NCBI GenBank assembly: GCA_014607495.2
Contig: CP053163.1
Span: forward strand, 2,088,716-2,152,715
Direction: 5' to 3'
Length of the DNA stretch: 64,000 nt
From: Carposina sasakii
Lineage: Eukaryota > Arthropoda > Insecta > Lepidoptera > Carposinidae
A model generated the notes under the pieces. It was not told where the DNA came from. It searched no databases and saw only the letters and a program-made list of their open reading frames with translations. Made by a program: the position numbers and the translations under genes. Positions 21,557-32,961 of the stretch are shown here, one piece after another (the first letter of the stretch is position 1; each line of letters starts with the position of its first letter).

Positions 21557-22878
21557 ATGGCATCTTTGTATTTGAAAGTGATCTCTTAATAGATTTTATT
21601 TTACATTATACTGTACAAATTATACTGACTCAAGTGGATCCACAGTTAGCGGAAGAGCAACATGGATTTCGGCCAAAGCGTAGCACCGCTAGTAACTTGC
21701 TTAATTTGATGTCCTATGTCATACCTGCTGTGGATGTAGGAGTACAGGTTGATGTTGCTTATTTTGACTTTCGAAAAGCATTTGATGTAGTTGACAACGA
21801 TATTTTGCTTATGAAGCTGGCAGCAGTGGGATGTACTAATCATTTGTTAAACTTTTTCTCTAGTTACATGCAGGATAGGCAACAGTACGTAGATTATGCT
21901 GGCCACATATCGCAACCGTACTACACAAGATCAGGAGTGAGTCAAGGAAGTAATTTAGGACCACTAGAGTTCCTTATAATGATCAACGACTTACCCAGTG
22001 TGGTAAGGGATGCGAAGTGTCTATTATTTGCCGACGACCTGAAGTTATGCCTCGCGATTAAAACTGAATCCGATGTCCAACGATTGCAGTTGGATATAGA
22101 TAGGGTTAAGGCGTGGAGTAGATTAAACAAATTATCGTTCAATACAGAAAAATGCCAAATAATAACTTTCTCGCGTGCACAGGCACCTGATCTGTATACA
22201 TACCAACTAGACGAGGTTCCGTTAAAACGAGTATCACAGGTTAGGGATTTAGGAGTTCGCCTCACAACTAAACTCACATTTCGAGAGCATATTACAGATA
22301 TTTGTAAAAAAGCATACCAAAAGCTAGGATTTATCCTTCGAACCGCTCAGGGGTTTCAAAATACTACATCTATAATAGCACTGTACAATGCGGTTGTGAG
22401 AAGCCAGTTCGAAAACAACTCTGTGATATGGGCACCTCATGAGGCTAAGTACGAAGTTATGGTGGAACGCATTCAGAACAAGTTCATTAGGTTCTTGTAC
22501 ATGAAGCAGTGGGGCGTGTATCCTTTCTATCCTTTAAAGTACCCTACACTATTTATTTTGGGTATGGTAGGGTACAATGAATTGAGAGTACGAAGGGAAA
22601 TGGCGCTCGCTCTGTATATATTTAAGGTGTTAAATAGAAAAATATCAAATGCCGAAGTATTGGGAAATTGCTTTCTATATGTCCCTGATAACTACGTAGG
22701 TAGACGACGGCGACCGCGGCTATTTACTGTGGTACGCGGCAGAACCAATCTAGTAAACAAAGCACTAATGACGCGCACGATGCATACGCTCAATAAAGTT
22801 GCGGATATTACTGACCTATTCCATTGTACTTTGAATGAATTTACAAAAATAACTATGTACATCGTATGTTACACTTAA
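21532..22878 (+). CDS. non-LTR retrotransposon reverse transcriptase, partial (5' truncated)
   Basis: An uninterrupted 448-residue frame. The first 30 or so residues read through transposon and junction sequence. RT homology begins near EEQHGFRPKRSTASNLLNL (fingers). RT blocks follow in order: YFDFRKAFDVVDNDILL (motif A Asp), GVSQGSNLGPLEF (motif B), LLFADDLKLC (motif C, catalytic FADD), LSFNTEKCQIITFSR (D) and VRDLGVRL (E). The C-terminus (LYNAVVRSQFENNSVIWAPH, VERIQNKFIRFLY) matches the thumb and tail of Jockey/CR1-group proteins as annotated in insects. It would copy LINE RNA at a nicked target. The endonuclease domain and ORF1 are missing, so this copy is dead on arrival. Its open frame suggests recent insertion. 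The clade within the Jockey/CR1 group is not certain. Confidence 0.85.
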   Translation: MLKYHIWKYGIFVFESDLLIDFILHYTVQIILTQVDPQLAEEQHGFRPKRSTASNLLNLMSYVIPAVDVGVQVDVAYFDFRKAFDVVDNDILLMKLAAVGCTNHLLNFFSSYMQDRQQYVDYAGHISQPYYTRSGVSQGSNLGPLEFLIMINDLPSVVRDAKCLLFADDLKLCLAIKTESDVQRLQLDIDRVKAWSRLNKLSFNTEKCQIITFSRAQAPDLYTYQLDEVPLKRVSQVRDLGVRLTTKLTFREHITDICKKAYQKLGFILRTAQGFQNTTSIIALYNAVVRSQFENNSVIWAPHEAKYEVMVERIQNKFIRFLYMKQWGVYPFYPLKYPTLFILGMVGYNELRVRREMALALYIFKVLNRKISNAEVLGNCFLYVPDNYVGRRRRPRLFTVVRGRTNLVNKALMTRTMHTLNKVADITDLFHCTLNEFTKITMYIVCYT

Positions 22879-22940
22879 GTATAAAGTTGCTACTCTGTCG
22901 TGGTAGGTTAAACCTGTAAAGATAGAAGTAAGGTATGAAA

Positions 22941-22971
<31 letters not shown>

Positions 22972-22973
22972 AT
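21560..22973 (+). mobile_element. 5'-truncated Jockey/CR1-group LINE nested in the transposon
   Basis: Consists of the RT gene, a short 3' UTR and a terminal tetranucleotide run (AAAT units, 22938-22973), which is a typical LINE tail. The 5' boundary lies between the last subterminal repeat (21556) and the first RT homology (about 21630). No target duplication could be identified. Confidence 0.75.
22938..22973 (+). repeat. tetranucleotide tail of the LINE
   Basis: About eight ATAA/AAAT units immediately downstream of the RT 3' UTR. They serve as the LINE 3' end and appear as a microsatellite. Confidence 0.85.
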
Positions 22974-23253
22974 TAAACAAAACAACTGTTACTTTTAATG
23001 TTGTTTTGACTTAAAGATTTTGTAGTTTTTGGACTAATATTATGGGTTAAACAAATTAATTTAGAACAGCTATTATAACCAATTTCATTTTTCTTACATA
23101 AATACATAGAATCATACTTACTGCCCGCAAAACTATATATAGTTTAAAAAAGTGTAGTACTTAGTTTTTACAGGCCAGTGTACATGACACTTATACGAGA
23201 TGATAAATTGGTTTATACAGGTAGGTAACTATTTTTTGTATTTTTTTTTCAGA

Positions 23254-25632
23254 ATGACAACTAGGGCGCACCGTATTATGAAAATGGTAACAGCACCTAT
23301 AAATGACCCCCGAGATGGATCACAATCCCTGACAATAACGGAACCTAGTGAAATTTATTCAAGGGACATTCAGACTGACACAATTATTCATCATGAATAT
23401 GATGCTGATGATACTAACTCTATACCAGACAGTCAGTTTTCTTTAGATATTTTGAACTCCGATGTAGATTACGAAGATATTCAAGCAACGCCGCCAAAAC
23501 CATCTATAATCATCCAAGAAACAGACTCAGACAGTGACTCCACCTCTGATGAATCTACAAGCTCTTCAGGCAGTTCTAGTTCCAGCTCATCAAGTAGCTC
23601 CAGTTCTGCAAATACCACAAAAGATTTCTCACCCGACGATAGTGTTAAAGATCCTACCTATGAAGATCCATTTTCTGAAAACCGCAAAGCCCAGTCAGAT
23701 TCCGATGAAGACCAACAACCACAAATACAGTTACCTGACCTTCAAGATATTCCGCAATCAGCCGTGGATAACCAGGATTTATTTGATAATAATAATTCAC
23801 CGTCACCCAGAGTTGATGATCAGTCACCTAGTGTTAACGAGCAGCTATCTAGCGTCGGCGAGCAGAGTCCTAGTATTGATGTTGAATCGCGCAGTAGGTC
23901 TCGTAAAAGAAGAGCAGAACCACTCTTATGGAAACGAAACCAGAGCAAGCTTTTGAAAAACAAAGGTATGTCCTATACATCTATGTCCAAATCTAAGAAA
24001 GTTTATGATGCAAAAAAAATGGGTCCTTTATGTTCCGGTAAATGTAAACTTAAATGTTCTACAGAGTTTACGTTTGAAGAAAGAAAACATATCTTTGAAA
24101 AGTTCTGGGAGTCCGGTAATCTGGAAATACAACGACAGTTTATTAAAGAGCACATGATCAAGATAGAACCAAAATATAGATACGTTCGTGAAGGTAGCAG
24201 TCGCAAAAATTACAATAACGCATTTTATCTGACTCGAAATAATAAAAAAACTCGGGTATGTAAAGTATTCTTCATGAATACCCTTGCGATCTCAGATACT
24301 ATTATCAGAACCGTTGTCAAGAAGCAGTCCGAAACTGGTGTACACCTTACAGATAACAGGGGAAAGCATAACAATCATAAGACACAAGACTCAGAGCTGA
24401 CCGATGGTGTCAAAGCACACATTAACTCAATACCCCGCATAGAGAGTCACTACTGTAGGGCGCGATCAACTCGGGAGTATATTGAAGGCGGGCTTACAGT
24501 CGCGGCACTACATCGGCATTACGTAGACAAATGTGAATCTGAAGGTGCACCACACGTTTCATATCAAGTATACTATAACATATTTATACACGATTTCAAC
24601 TTATCTTTCTGGCAGCCTAAGAAGGATCAATGCGAAGATTGCATGGCTTACCAAAACGCCGAAGATAAATCGTTACTACAAGAGACATACAACGAGCACT
24701 TGAAGCAAAAGACCCTCGCTAGAGCTGAAAAAGATAAAGATAAAGAGCTTGTGAGTAACACCTTCGTAGTAGCTGTGTACGACCTTCAAGCTGTGATGCC
24801 TTGTCCGCGGGGTGATGTGTCCAGTTTCTATTACACGTCTAAATTAAATCTACTTAATTTCACAATAACCGAGCTCGGCACAAAGGACACAACTTGTTTT
24901 GTTTGGCATGAGGGAGAAGGAGCCCGAGGTATTAATGAAATTGGCTCCTGTGTTCTTATGTATCTGAGAAAATTGAATGATAATGCCACGGAACCTTGTG
25001 ATGTCACTTTCTATAGCGATAATTGCTGTGGCCAGCAAAAGAATAAATTCATGCTGGCAATGTACCAATATGCATCTCAAGAATTGCCGAATATCAAGAG
25101 TATTACTCATAAGTTCCTTATAAAAGGACACACCCAGAATGAAGGGGACTGTGTCCATTCTGTCATCCAACGTAATATTACAAGAGCATTGAAATCATCT
25201 CCAATTTACGTTCCAGACCAATACATTACTCTTATTAAAACCGCAAAGAAAACGGGAAAGCCTTATACTGTTGAAGAACTGACACATGAGAATTTTTTTG
25301 ACCTCAAACCTCTGTGAACAGGAAACTACAATACAGATGACGATGGCAATAAATTCAAGTGGACCGATTTAAAAATTCTGAAGGTGGATAAACTAAGCAA
25401 TGGCATATTTTTCTTTAAAACATCCTACGAAGAGGAAGAGTTCAAGTCAGTATCTACGGTGAGAAAACGCCACACTAAGTCGAAGGTAATAGTACCTGAT
25501 AATAATTTGACTCTAAACAAACTTTACACTGAAAAACTTATAGTTCCTGAAGCAAAGAAGCAAGGCATTCTAAAGCTAATCGAAAAAAACGTCGTACCTA
25601 AATATTATGAATCTTTTTATGCTAATCTCTGA
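23254..25632 (+). pseudogene. DDE-type transposase-like gene (DUF7869-like), split by one TGA
   Basis: Presumed product of the 6-kb transposon. I start it at ATG 23254, just after a strong 3' splice acceptor (polypyrimidine run, then CAG at 23250-23252); an upstream in-frame ATG at 23200 adds 18 residues. The N-terminus is acidic and Ser-rich (poly-Ser near residue 110), followed by a basic patch (SRSRKRRAEP) and a Cys motif (CSGKCKLKC). The C-terminal half resembles the DUF7869-type proteins abundant in insects and cnidarians: DQCEDCMAY, then candidate catalytic Asp510 (VYDLQAV), Asp589 (YSDNCCGQQKN) and Glu630 (GHTQNEGDCVHS). TGA at 25315-25317 ends 687 residues. The same frame continues for 104 codons to TGA at 25632. 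A single substitution, or readthrough, is the simplest reading. Upstream exon(s) separated by the LINE-bearing intron are possible. Calling it a transposase rests on the acidic triad and the TIR context. Confidence 0.75.
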
Positions 25633-26969
25633 ATTAGTGCATACTTTACTGTTGGAAACTGATTTATAATGTTAAGTATAAGTATTTTTATGCCTTTAAG
25701 ATCTTTACGCTCGATGTAGTTTGCAAAGGTTTTACAGAACAATATTTTGTAAGAACACTATAGGTATTTACACCACGTTTGGGTGCTATTTTACGGTTGT
25801 GATTAATGTAGATCATGGATATAATTCATTTTGAAGGCATATTACTCCTAAGTGTCATTATAAAACTAAACAGAACTGTTAATACGAGTACAGCTTTTCA
25901 GACAAGATACCTAATGTTTATTATATGTATGTAAGCCGTGTCTACCTGAAACATCACAAAAAATAGTTTTAAGTCCTGTAACGTAGAAATTAGTCTAGGT
26001 TCATTTTAGGTTCAGTAATCCAATACCAAATAGTAAGTATTACTCTATCTTCGAAAGGCTGATTTGATCGTCATTATAGTTTCGTCAAAAAAATTTAAAT
26101 TGAGTTATTGTTTAGTTATTGTTTAGATAAGCTTGTTCAAAAAGATTTTGATGAACGTTAGCTCAATGTGAAAATATTTTTAAGTACTTACGTATTGTTT
26201 TAACAGAGACCTGTTAAGTGTCTTAACTTTTAGGGACCTTTGTAGGTATTTAGCTGGGTCCATAAAAATTATTACTTATACAATAAATCTTGTTATTGTT
26301 TTGTTAATTCTATGCCAGAGCTTAATGCATCTTAGTTTTTATAGCTTAAAAAGGTTTGTTTTGTTTTTAACTTTAATTTATAACTCTTACGCTCAGTTGC
26401 ACAAACGATCTTTAAGGTTTAATGTCAACTTTAAGCTCTAATTAATGTTTTAAAATAACAAATTTGTACTGATAATGTCGCTTTAAGTAATGCCGGTTTT
26501 TAATGGACGTTTTTGCAACTTTACGTTACCTACTAATAATATAGGTAATATTAATTTTAGACCTAATTGATGATCTCATGATAAGATTTAAATAATTGTT
26601 TTCGTTCAGCAAGTTTACTATGTACTAATTTAGTACTTATGTGCCATTTTTATGTTTAAATTGATATTTTATGAGGTTGTAAATTGAAAATAAAACTAAA
26701 ATTTTCCTGATTGTGGTGGTTTACTTTTTAAAATTTTAATGTTCTCGAAGTCAAAATCTATATACAAAACTAACTTATATGTATTTTTTCGAGAGTCTAT
26801 TCAAGATATGGTTAAGACTGATTTATTAAAAATAGGCAATTTAATTATGCATCTTTTGATACCAAAAACATCTACATAGTACACATAGTATAAACAAAAA
26901 TCAATAAATCATCGAAATTATTTTTTCAAATGCCGCTCCTTTATAATTTGTTTGCTTTGACTTGTGGTG
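25633..26969. other. 3' flank inside the 6-kb transposon
   Basis: AT-rich, no open frame. It contains AATAAA-type signals (for example 26280-26286) that could end the transposase transcript. Confidence 0.45.
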
Positions 26970-26995
26970 CTTTTGTATTTAAGGAGCGATATATA
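26970..26995 (-). repeat. right TIR of the 6-kb transposon
   Basis: Exact complement of 21015-21040, with the subterminal motif immediately inside it. Confidence 0.9.
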
Positions 26996-27369
26996 CAGGG
27001 TGATTTTTGGTCGTCAACGTTCCCGAAAACTACGGAATCTCCTCGTCATCACGATCATATTTCTCCATAGAAGCATACCTGGGAAGTGTCTGGTTTCCAA
27101 AATATTAGGGTCCAAAGTTGAGTAAATAGACTGCGTTTTTCTGCATAAATGCACATAGACGCGTGTAGCAAGATTTTTTCACGAAAAATAGTTAATATCT
27201 GTCTATAAAAAAGTACAACATAAACACTAGACACTATAAATTTCGCCCGATCAAGTAATTTAAAAAAATAATAAAAAAATTCCCAGCATTTTTTTGGCAT
27301 AAACTTACTTTATTTGATGTATAGAGTACGTACCCTTCGTTAACGGTGGCCACAAAAAAAATCCCTGTA
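26994..27369 (-). mobile_element. MITE-2 copy abutting the transposon
   Basis: Begins TACAGGGTGATTTTTGG and ends CCCTGTA; same internal blocks as 10126-10510. Its first TA coincides with the last bases of the transposon TIR, so one element landed exactly at the edge of the other. The 81-residue minus-strand open frame in it is a repeat artefact. Confidence 0.8.
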
Positions 27370-27609
27370 TCTCTATTATCTTCGAGCTTAGGTGGTATTG
27401 TAGTCAAGGTCAGCCATAAAAAGTATCCCTTACGTTCAATCATATCAACCCTTAAAGAACGGAATGATACCCTATTTTATACACAAAGACAGAAGGAAAG
27501 TAAATGACTAGCAGTATCTTGAATAAAAAGGCGAATGAAGTTTAGATCGTAGAACGTAAGAAACAACCCGAATAAAATGTGAATAATATAATAAATAATA
27601 ATAATAATA

Positions 27610-27804
27610 AATATTCACACACTTCACAATACATTAACTTAGTCCCACGTTAAGATCCCTAAGGTCTTGTGTCGTGGATACTAAGCAACGGTATATACGA
27701 GTAAATACATAGATAAGTATAGAAACATCCAAGACTCGGAAACAAACATCAATATTCATCATATCAATGCTTGCACCTACCGGGATTCGAACCCAGGACC
27801 TATA
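27610..27804 (-). repeat. tRNA-derived SINE, family A (head truncated)
   Basis: Runs from AATATTCACACAC to the B-box region GGGATTCGAACCCAGG and stops at CCTATA, so the A-box half of the tRNA-like head is missing. Confidence 0.75.
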
Positions 27805-27971
27805 AAATGTATTGTAAAGGATTTTATGAACACAATAAAATTAGAAAAAATAAACGTACTGTAGTCTAAATTATATCCCATATCTTTATATGCATCATTG
27901 AGGTATCTTCGTTTTTTTCTTTAATTAAGATAACAAAAGCCAACTGGCAATAAATTTACTATAATATATAC

Positions 27972-28095
27972 TATAATTGACCCGGTGGCTTAGTGGTTAT
28001 AGCGGCTGGCACGGTTTGCAGTGGTCGTGGGTTCGATTCCCACTCGGGTGAAGAATTTTTTCCATTTTCATTATTAATAATTTTATATAATATAT
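27972..28095 (+). repeat. short tRNA-derived SINE, family C
   Basis: The tRNA-like head GACCCGGTGGCTTAGTGG (A box) through GGGTTCGATTCCCACTCGG (B box) could close an acceptor stem (ACCCGGT with ACTCGGGT), but the anticodon arm pairs poorly. It is always followed by GAAGAATTTTTTCCATTT and an AT-rich tail, here and at 58486-58600 and 59139-59255. That makes it a SINE rather than a tRNA gene. Confidence 0.8.
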
Positions 28096-29302
28096 ACTTC
28101 ATCTCTCTCTTTTTATTCCTTTTTTCCTGAGAATAACAGAGCACAATAGAATTCCTACATCTGCCACGAGCAGCCTCGTTCATGCTGTAATAATACGTGC
28201 CTAAGATATTCCTTGCCAATGGTATTTGTACATAAAACTTAATAAAAATTGACCTTGGGTAAAAGGACAATTTGATGAATACTCATAGCGTCTGAAGGCT
28301 TTCTGACCGAATTCAAACTTCAGACAGTTCATTTAGTTTATCGTCTGCAAAGATTGTAGCATCTCGTTGATCTGTAAACTGTTGTCCAAAATGGGTTTGG
28401 GGTAATGTTTAAAAAAAAATTCACATAAGAAGAAAACAGAAATTACGCTGTCTGCAGTGCTATAAGTAGTTAAATCAATGTACTCATAAATATAATACAC
28501 GTTGATTCATCATGAAACTTGATCCACTCAGTAACTCTTTTACATGTAAAATATTTTAAATATTTTAGTCTGTGTTTTTCGTAAGTATTACTAAGTAAAA
28601 ACAATTGGTACATTGTTTACGTTTAGTAAAACCGCTTAGGAACAAAATTCGCCTGAACAAATATATGTGCGAAGTTATAACGTGGTAACATAGTAACTAC
28701 GTGACGAATTTCTTTGCCTCGAATGGGAAATAAAACCTCTTTTGCTCCTTATGGCGAAAAGTAGGGCGGGAAACTGTGCGTCATCTGTCAAAGATCTTTG
28801 TTGTAATTTGAATTCTGTGCATCCTTCTATTAGATGGTATTTTATCTTAAACTATGCGATCTTTGAGAAGTTTTATATGAACTTCAATTAATTCACTAGC
28901 AAATCGATGTAGGATGACTTCAGTGTAGTGTAGTTAGGCAATATTAACAGCCAATTTTAATAACCGACCGTCAGAGATTGTATGCATGATCACTGATTTA
29001 ATATTGAAATTTTGAAACAGAAAATTGGATTTGTATTAAAATTAACCGTAAGTCACTAAGAACTAATAATAATATGAAGCTCACAAGCCAAATCTTGTAC
29101 AAAACAGAGTATCTATAACCAAGAAAATACCGGAACCCAGTTTATTTATGTAACAGGGGCTTTTTATGTTACTAACATTCGAAGTTTCTTAGAATTTTGT
29201 AAGAATTCGAAGTTTGTAAGAATCTTACACAATTTAAATAAGTAATATCTCGGGGAATTGATTTTTAAATAAGCGAAGAATATTAAGATTATATATTATA
29301 AA
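28096..29302. other. no gene recognised
   Basis: No supported feature. Confidence 0.5.
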
Positions 29303-29536
29303 GCATGTCTGCCCGTGGGTATCGTACCTACGAGGCGATTAAGGGTTTCCGGGAGGTGGGCAGCAGCGCCTCCCGTGCTGACTACATAGTCCAAAATACA
29401 AACTGCGGTCACCAACCCGCCTGCCCAGCGTGGTGACTATAGGCAAATACCCCCCATGGCAGTCTTGTGGCGTGCCCTGGGGGAGGCCTACGTCCAGCAG
29501 TGGACTGCAATAGGCTGATGATGATGATGATGATGA
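29303..29536 (+). repeat. RTE-tailed SINE, family D (5' truncated)
   Basis: Starts at ATGTCTGCCCGTGGG and runs to the RTE-type tail with a long TGATGATGA run. Confidence 0.85.
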
Positions 29537-30106
29537 TATTATAAAGCCAAAGTTGTATATTGTTATATTATATTGTGTAAAACTGTAAATAAACACTTAA
29601 TATTTTATTCTTTTGAACGAAATCAAATTGATTTCGATTTGATTTAATCAATCAAAATGTAACTACCTACTTATTAAAGACATACACATTATTCTGTGAA
29701 ATGTAAACATTTATAACTCATAACAATAATAGAACCTAAAATTAAATATTAACTATGTACCTATCAACTCCAAATATTTACAAATAAAAGACGGCCTGCA
29801 AATCCTCCAGCGATGGCAGCGTGCCCATTTATTCTGTTCTATCGTTAGAAATCGTATGAAAACTTCATAATAATATCACAATTTTCGTGAATCGTCAAAA
29901 CAGACCAGCTTCAGCTTGGACCGAATATTTTGAATAGAGGCGATATATTATTCAGTGAAAATATTTTATTTATGAGAGCATAAAGTAGGTAAGGATACAC
30001 CTGATAATATAAATATGTATTGTAGAATATGGTGCCGATCCTTGCCTCACTTGCCTGTCAATTTAACGTAAGCGAGTTAGTAGAATAGTTCTCACCATTT
30101 AGGCAT
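29537..30106. other. no gene recognised
   Basis: Nothing assignable. Confidence 0.5.
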
Positions 30107-30312
30107 TAGAGTGCTAATGTCATACTAACAGTTTCGATGCACCATTAGGATTTTCCGTGCCTCATAATTCTAGTCCTTGACACTTAGATTCTATTAGTGT
30201 AATGTATAGTACTACATTACTAATGTATTGTAACATATATAAGGACTGGAATTGTGAGGCAGCGAAAAGTCTAATGGTGCATCGAAACTGTTAGTATGAC
30301 ATTAGCACTCTA
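30107..30312. mobile_element. foldback MITE-5 with about 70-bp inverted arms
   Basis: The left arm (TAGAGTGCTAATGTCATAC, CAGTTTCGATGCACC) and right arm are near-perfect complements; the centre holds a smaller AATGTATAGTACTACATT palindrome. Ends TAG...CTA. Confidence 0.8.
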
Positions 30313-30344
30313 TGTCTACATCTTATTCCTCTATTATTTAGGTA

Positions 30345-30570
30345 CATAACATAGACATACGGCTGTTTCCGAAATGAGGTAGTTAGAACTGCAGGATCAT
30401 ACCGAAGATCCCAGAGACACGTTGATAATATCGGGGACAGAAGTAAATGATCAGTGACAGGTTGCTAACTTATCGCCTGAATGCTCGAGTTCCTTAGTCG
30501 ACTTTTACGACATGCTCGCAAAGAGACGCAACTTATGTATTCAAGGGAAGCCCTGCATCAGCACAAGACT
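30345..30570 (+). repeat. dispersed repeat, family E
   Basis: Contains ACATACGGCTGTTTCCG, GAGGTAGTTAGAACTGC, TTGCTAACTTATCGCC, TTTTACGACATGCTCG and GAAGCCCTGCATCAGC. Overlapping parts recur at 9481, 37418, 38840 and 59255. Confidence 0.6.
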
Positions 30571-31618
30571 TGCTGTTTATTATTTTTACTTCCAAGTGAG
30601 AAAAAGCAAACAAAATATTAATGAAGAAATACCAAACTTTGAACACGGCAATGAGAATTGTTTCAATATTAACAAACGGTAACTTTATATTCTTATAGGT
30701 TTCGCAGTCGTAAAAGAATGTCATTGGAAAGGTTTTTTATTTAACTTTTTTTTATAAGAAACCAAGTTAAGTATTCTAGATGTTTCTGTTCAATAGAATC
30801 TTTTGTAAGTTTATTTCTTTACCAATATAAAAAATATTTGGTGTTATTACAAAAGAGCGCCTAAAGTTAGACTCAATTTAAATATGACATTTGACAGAAA
30901 AATGTATGGCATTTCTGCCAAATTTAGTGCATGTTTAGCTTAAAAGATGTTCAAATTCTTTTGTAATAACAATAACACTGGTTGAGTTTAAAATTTTGGT
31001 CAGCGATTTCGCGAGTTGATCTTATTGTAAAAGTGATGCTATAATATTAGCATTTAGAAAGCATTTCTCTTAAAATACCTCGTCATTACACCCTGAATAT
31101 ATACAATCTCCGCCACGTCACTTAAACTTAGTGCAACTCAAATTGAGTATTTTATTTAGGATCCCTAAAATAGGATTACTCTACGCTTCCGTAGTAGAGA
31201 TAGCTGTAAATTATTCACAGAGAGTCGAGCGAGCTAAGTTTAAACTGTATTGATCGAATCTGCCTCCATGCTTCTGCGGTCATAAATTTAATGGCTTGGT
31301 TGAACTTTATTGTTCAAAAAGCAGCACAATTAACTACCTGAGTTTCGTAACCAGATAAATATGTTTAGTAAGTAGGTATGTTTTATACTCCAGTAGGATC
31401 GATTATTGTTTGTAAGTTTATTTATAAGTCTGACTAAGATTTGAAAACGGTTTAATGAAAACACTGAACTCAGACATTTATTCTCTTTAGGGCCGGTTTT
31501 TGCAATAGATGTTATCTGAAGGATAAGTTGATACTGTATCTATCTTTATCAAGTTATATACAAAGAAAACCTCAAATTCGTCCTTTTGATAGGCCCTAAA
31601 CTATTAAAAAAATACTAT
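30571..31618. other. no gene recognised
   Basis: A MITE right-end scrap (CATTACACCCTGAATA) near 31085; otherwise nothing. Confidence 0.45.
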
Positions 31619-31699
31619 TCTATACGCCAACCCTCCTAGCACACTCAACCATAGAACGTTATATGACAGCGCGTGCCAGGAGCGTTGGCGTATGGTATA
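31619..31699. repeat. imperfect hairpin
   Basis: CTATACGCCAACCCTCCTAG and its complement around GAGCGTTGGCGTATGG form a stem of about 22 bp with few mismatches. Confidence 0.6.
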
Positions 31700-32149
31700 G
31701 TAAGTATACACAACTTGTATCTATTTTAATTATTTTATTGTTATTAAAACCTAGTTTTACTAAAGAAACATAGAGACATACTATACATTATACTGCAAAA
31801 TTTACAGAATCTATTTGAATACCCTACAGAGCCGTTTCTAAGCTTCCAGTCTTAAAGGGGTTAGTAACTAATACTATAATCTCTGAGAGCATAGTGTAAC
31901 ATTCTCGCAATAAACACTACTACATCCCTTATTATAAGGATAGGAAAATCTTCGACATACCTCTTAACGTTAAGATAAATAAGCTCTCTTGTTTCGGTAT
32001 TTTTATGATCAGTAAAAAAGATATATAAGATATAGATACTTGTAAATGTAAGTATATTTTTATGCTACCTATTGTTTTAATGTATGTAGGTATGCTGGAA
32101 AAAATCTCTTTGTAAAAGCTGTTCGCTTTTTTATGCACTATCTATAATC
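31700..32149. other. no gene recognised
   Basis: Nothing supported. Confidence 0.5.
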
Positions 32150-32260
32150 ACTCACTACGGAAAAATTTGGCCATGTAATCCGGTGGTACAATATGATTCT
32201 ATCGGCCCTTGGTGCTCTTCCTACCCCATAAGGGATAAAGTTGTGATTGTATCTTCTAGC
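32150..32260 (+). repeat. dispersed repeat, family F
   Basis: Shares GATTCTATCGGCCCTTGG, TGCTCTTCCTACCCC and TAAGGGATAAAG with 16130-16300. Confidence 0.55.
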
Positions 32261-32961
32261 TTCTACCCATGACACCAATGACACTGGATAATGCATATAA
32301 ACTTAGTAGTTTACAAAAAAAAAAGTTATTTCCGCAAGTAATTATGTGTAATAAGTAATAATTAAGTATATATAATCTAGATGTGTAAAGGGATAACGAT
32401 GTGAACTGTGTAGCACTATCACACAAACCTCGTTGGTTTTATAAAGTGCTATTGTAACTAAGTTTTTTTGTATAACCATTTAAAAAGATAAATAAATAAA
32501 ATAAATATGTATGTATGTATAATCCAGTTCAAACCTTTTCAATAGAACTATTTTGATGTTTGAAACTGATAGAATCTTGTTCGTGTACAAACTACTCCAT
32601 TAATCTCAGCGCAGGATTAGGTTACTACGCAGCAGAATCTAGACTTTGAAACCTTGAGTAAGAAATTCAGTCTAGTGCGTACTCAAATAAGTTTTAGTTC
32701 ACGACCTTGATCAAAGTTATTTGAAAACTCATGCCAGTGAGATCACCAACAAAAGTCAAAAGGATATGTTGAGACATACTCGTACTTTATTAGCTCTATC
32801 TAATAGCTTCAAACTATGAATTATTTCCTAGCCGGCACCGGAATATGGCGGCCGTAAAGGTACCTTTACATGTCGGCACCGCAAAGTCGATTGTCTTTAA
32901 AGAAACCTCAGCTTAAGAAAATTAGCAAAACAGACGAAATAATTCATGAAGTTTTCAAAAC

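Larger units (their letters stand above)
21015..26995 (+). mobile_element. 6-kb DNA transposon with perfect 26-bp TIRs
   Basis: Bases 21015-21040 are exactly complementary to 26970-26995 (TATATATCGCTCC at the outside). Between them lie a subterminal repeat array, a nested LINE and one transposase-like gene. The edges are runs of TATATA, so a short palindromic target duplication (TATA or ATAT) is possible but cannot be resolved. The right edge abuts a MITE-2 copy starting at 26994. Without the LINE the element would be about 4.6 kb. I do not assign a named superfamily with confidence. Sola-type or another DDE superfamily with a 4-bp target should be tested. Confidence 0.85.

Noticed and set aside
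21532..21625. True N-terminus of the nested LINE protein
   Set aside because: The first codons overlap the last subterminal repeat of the host transposon, so this start is produced by the insertion junction.
22938..22973. CRISPR-like or satellite array
   Set aside because: It is a tetranucleotide LINE tail with no spacers; CRISPR is not expected in an animal genome.
27055..27300. 81-residue minus-strand protein shared between MITE-2 copies
   Set aside because: The equivalent frame in the 1670-2057 copy is broken by stops and frameshifts; similarity is only at the DNA level.
27976..28050. Functional tRNA gene
   Set aside because: A and B boxes are present, but the anticodon arm pairs badly and the same head plus 3' tail recurs as a dispersed SINE at several sites.
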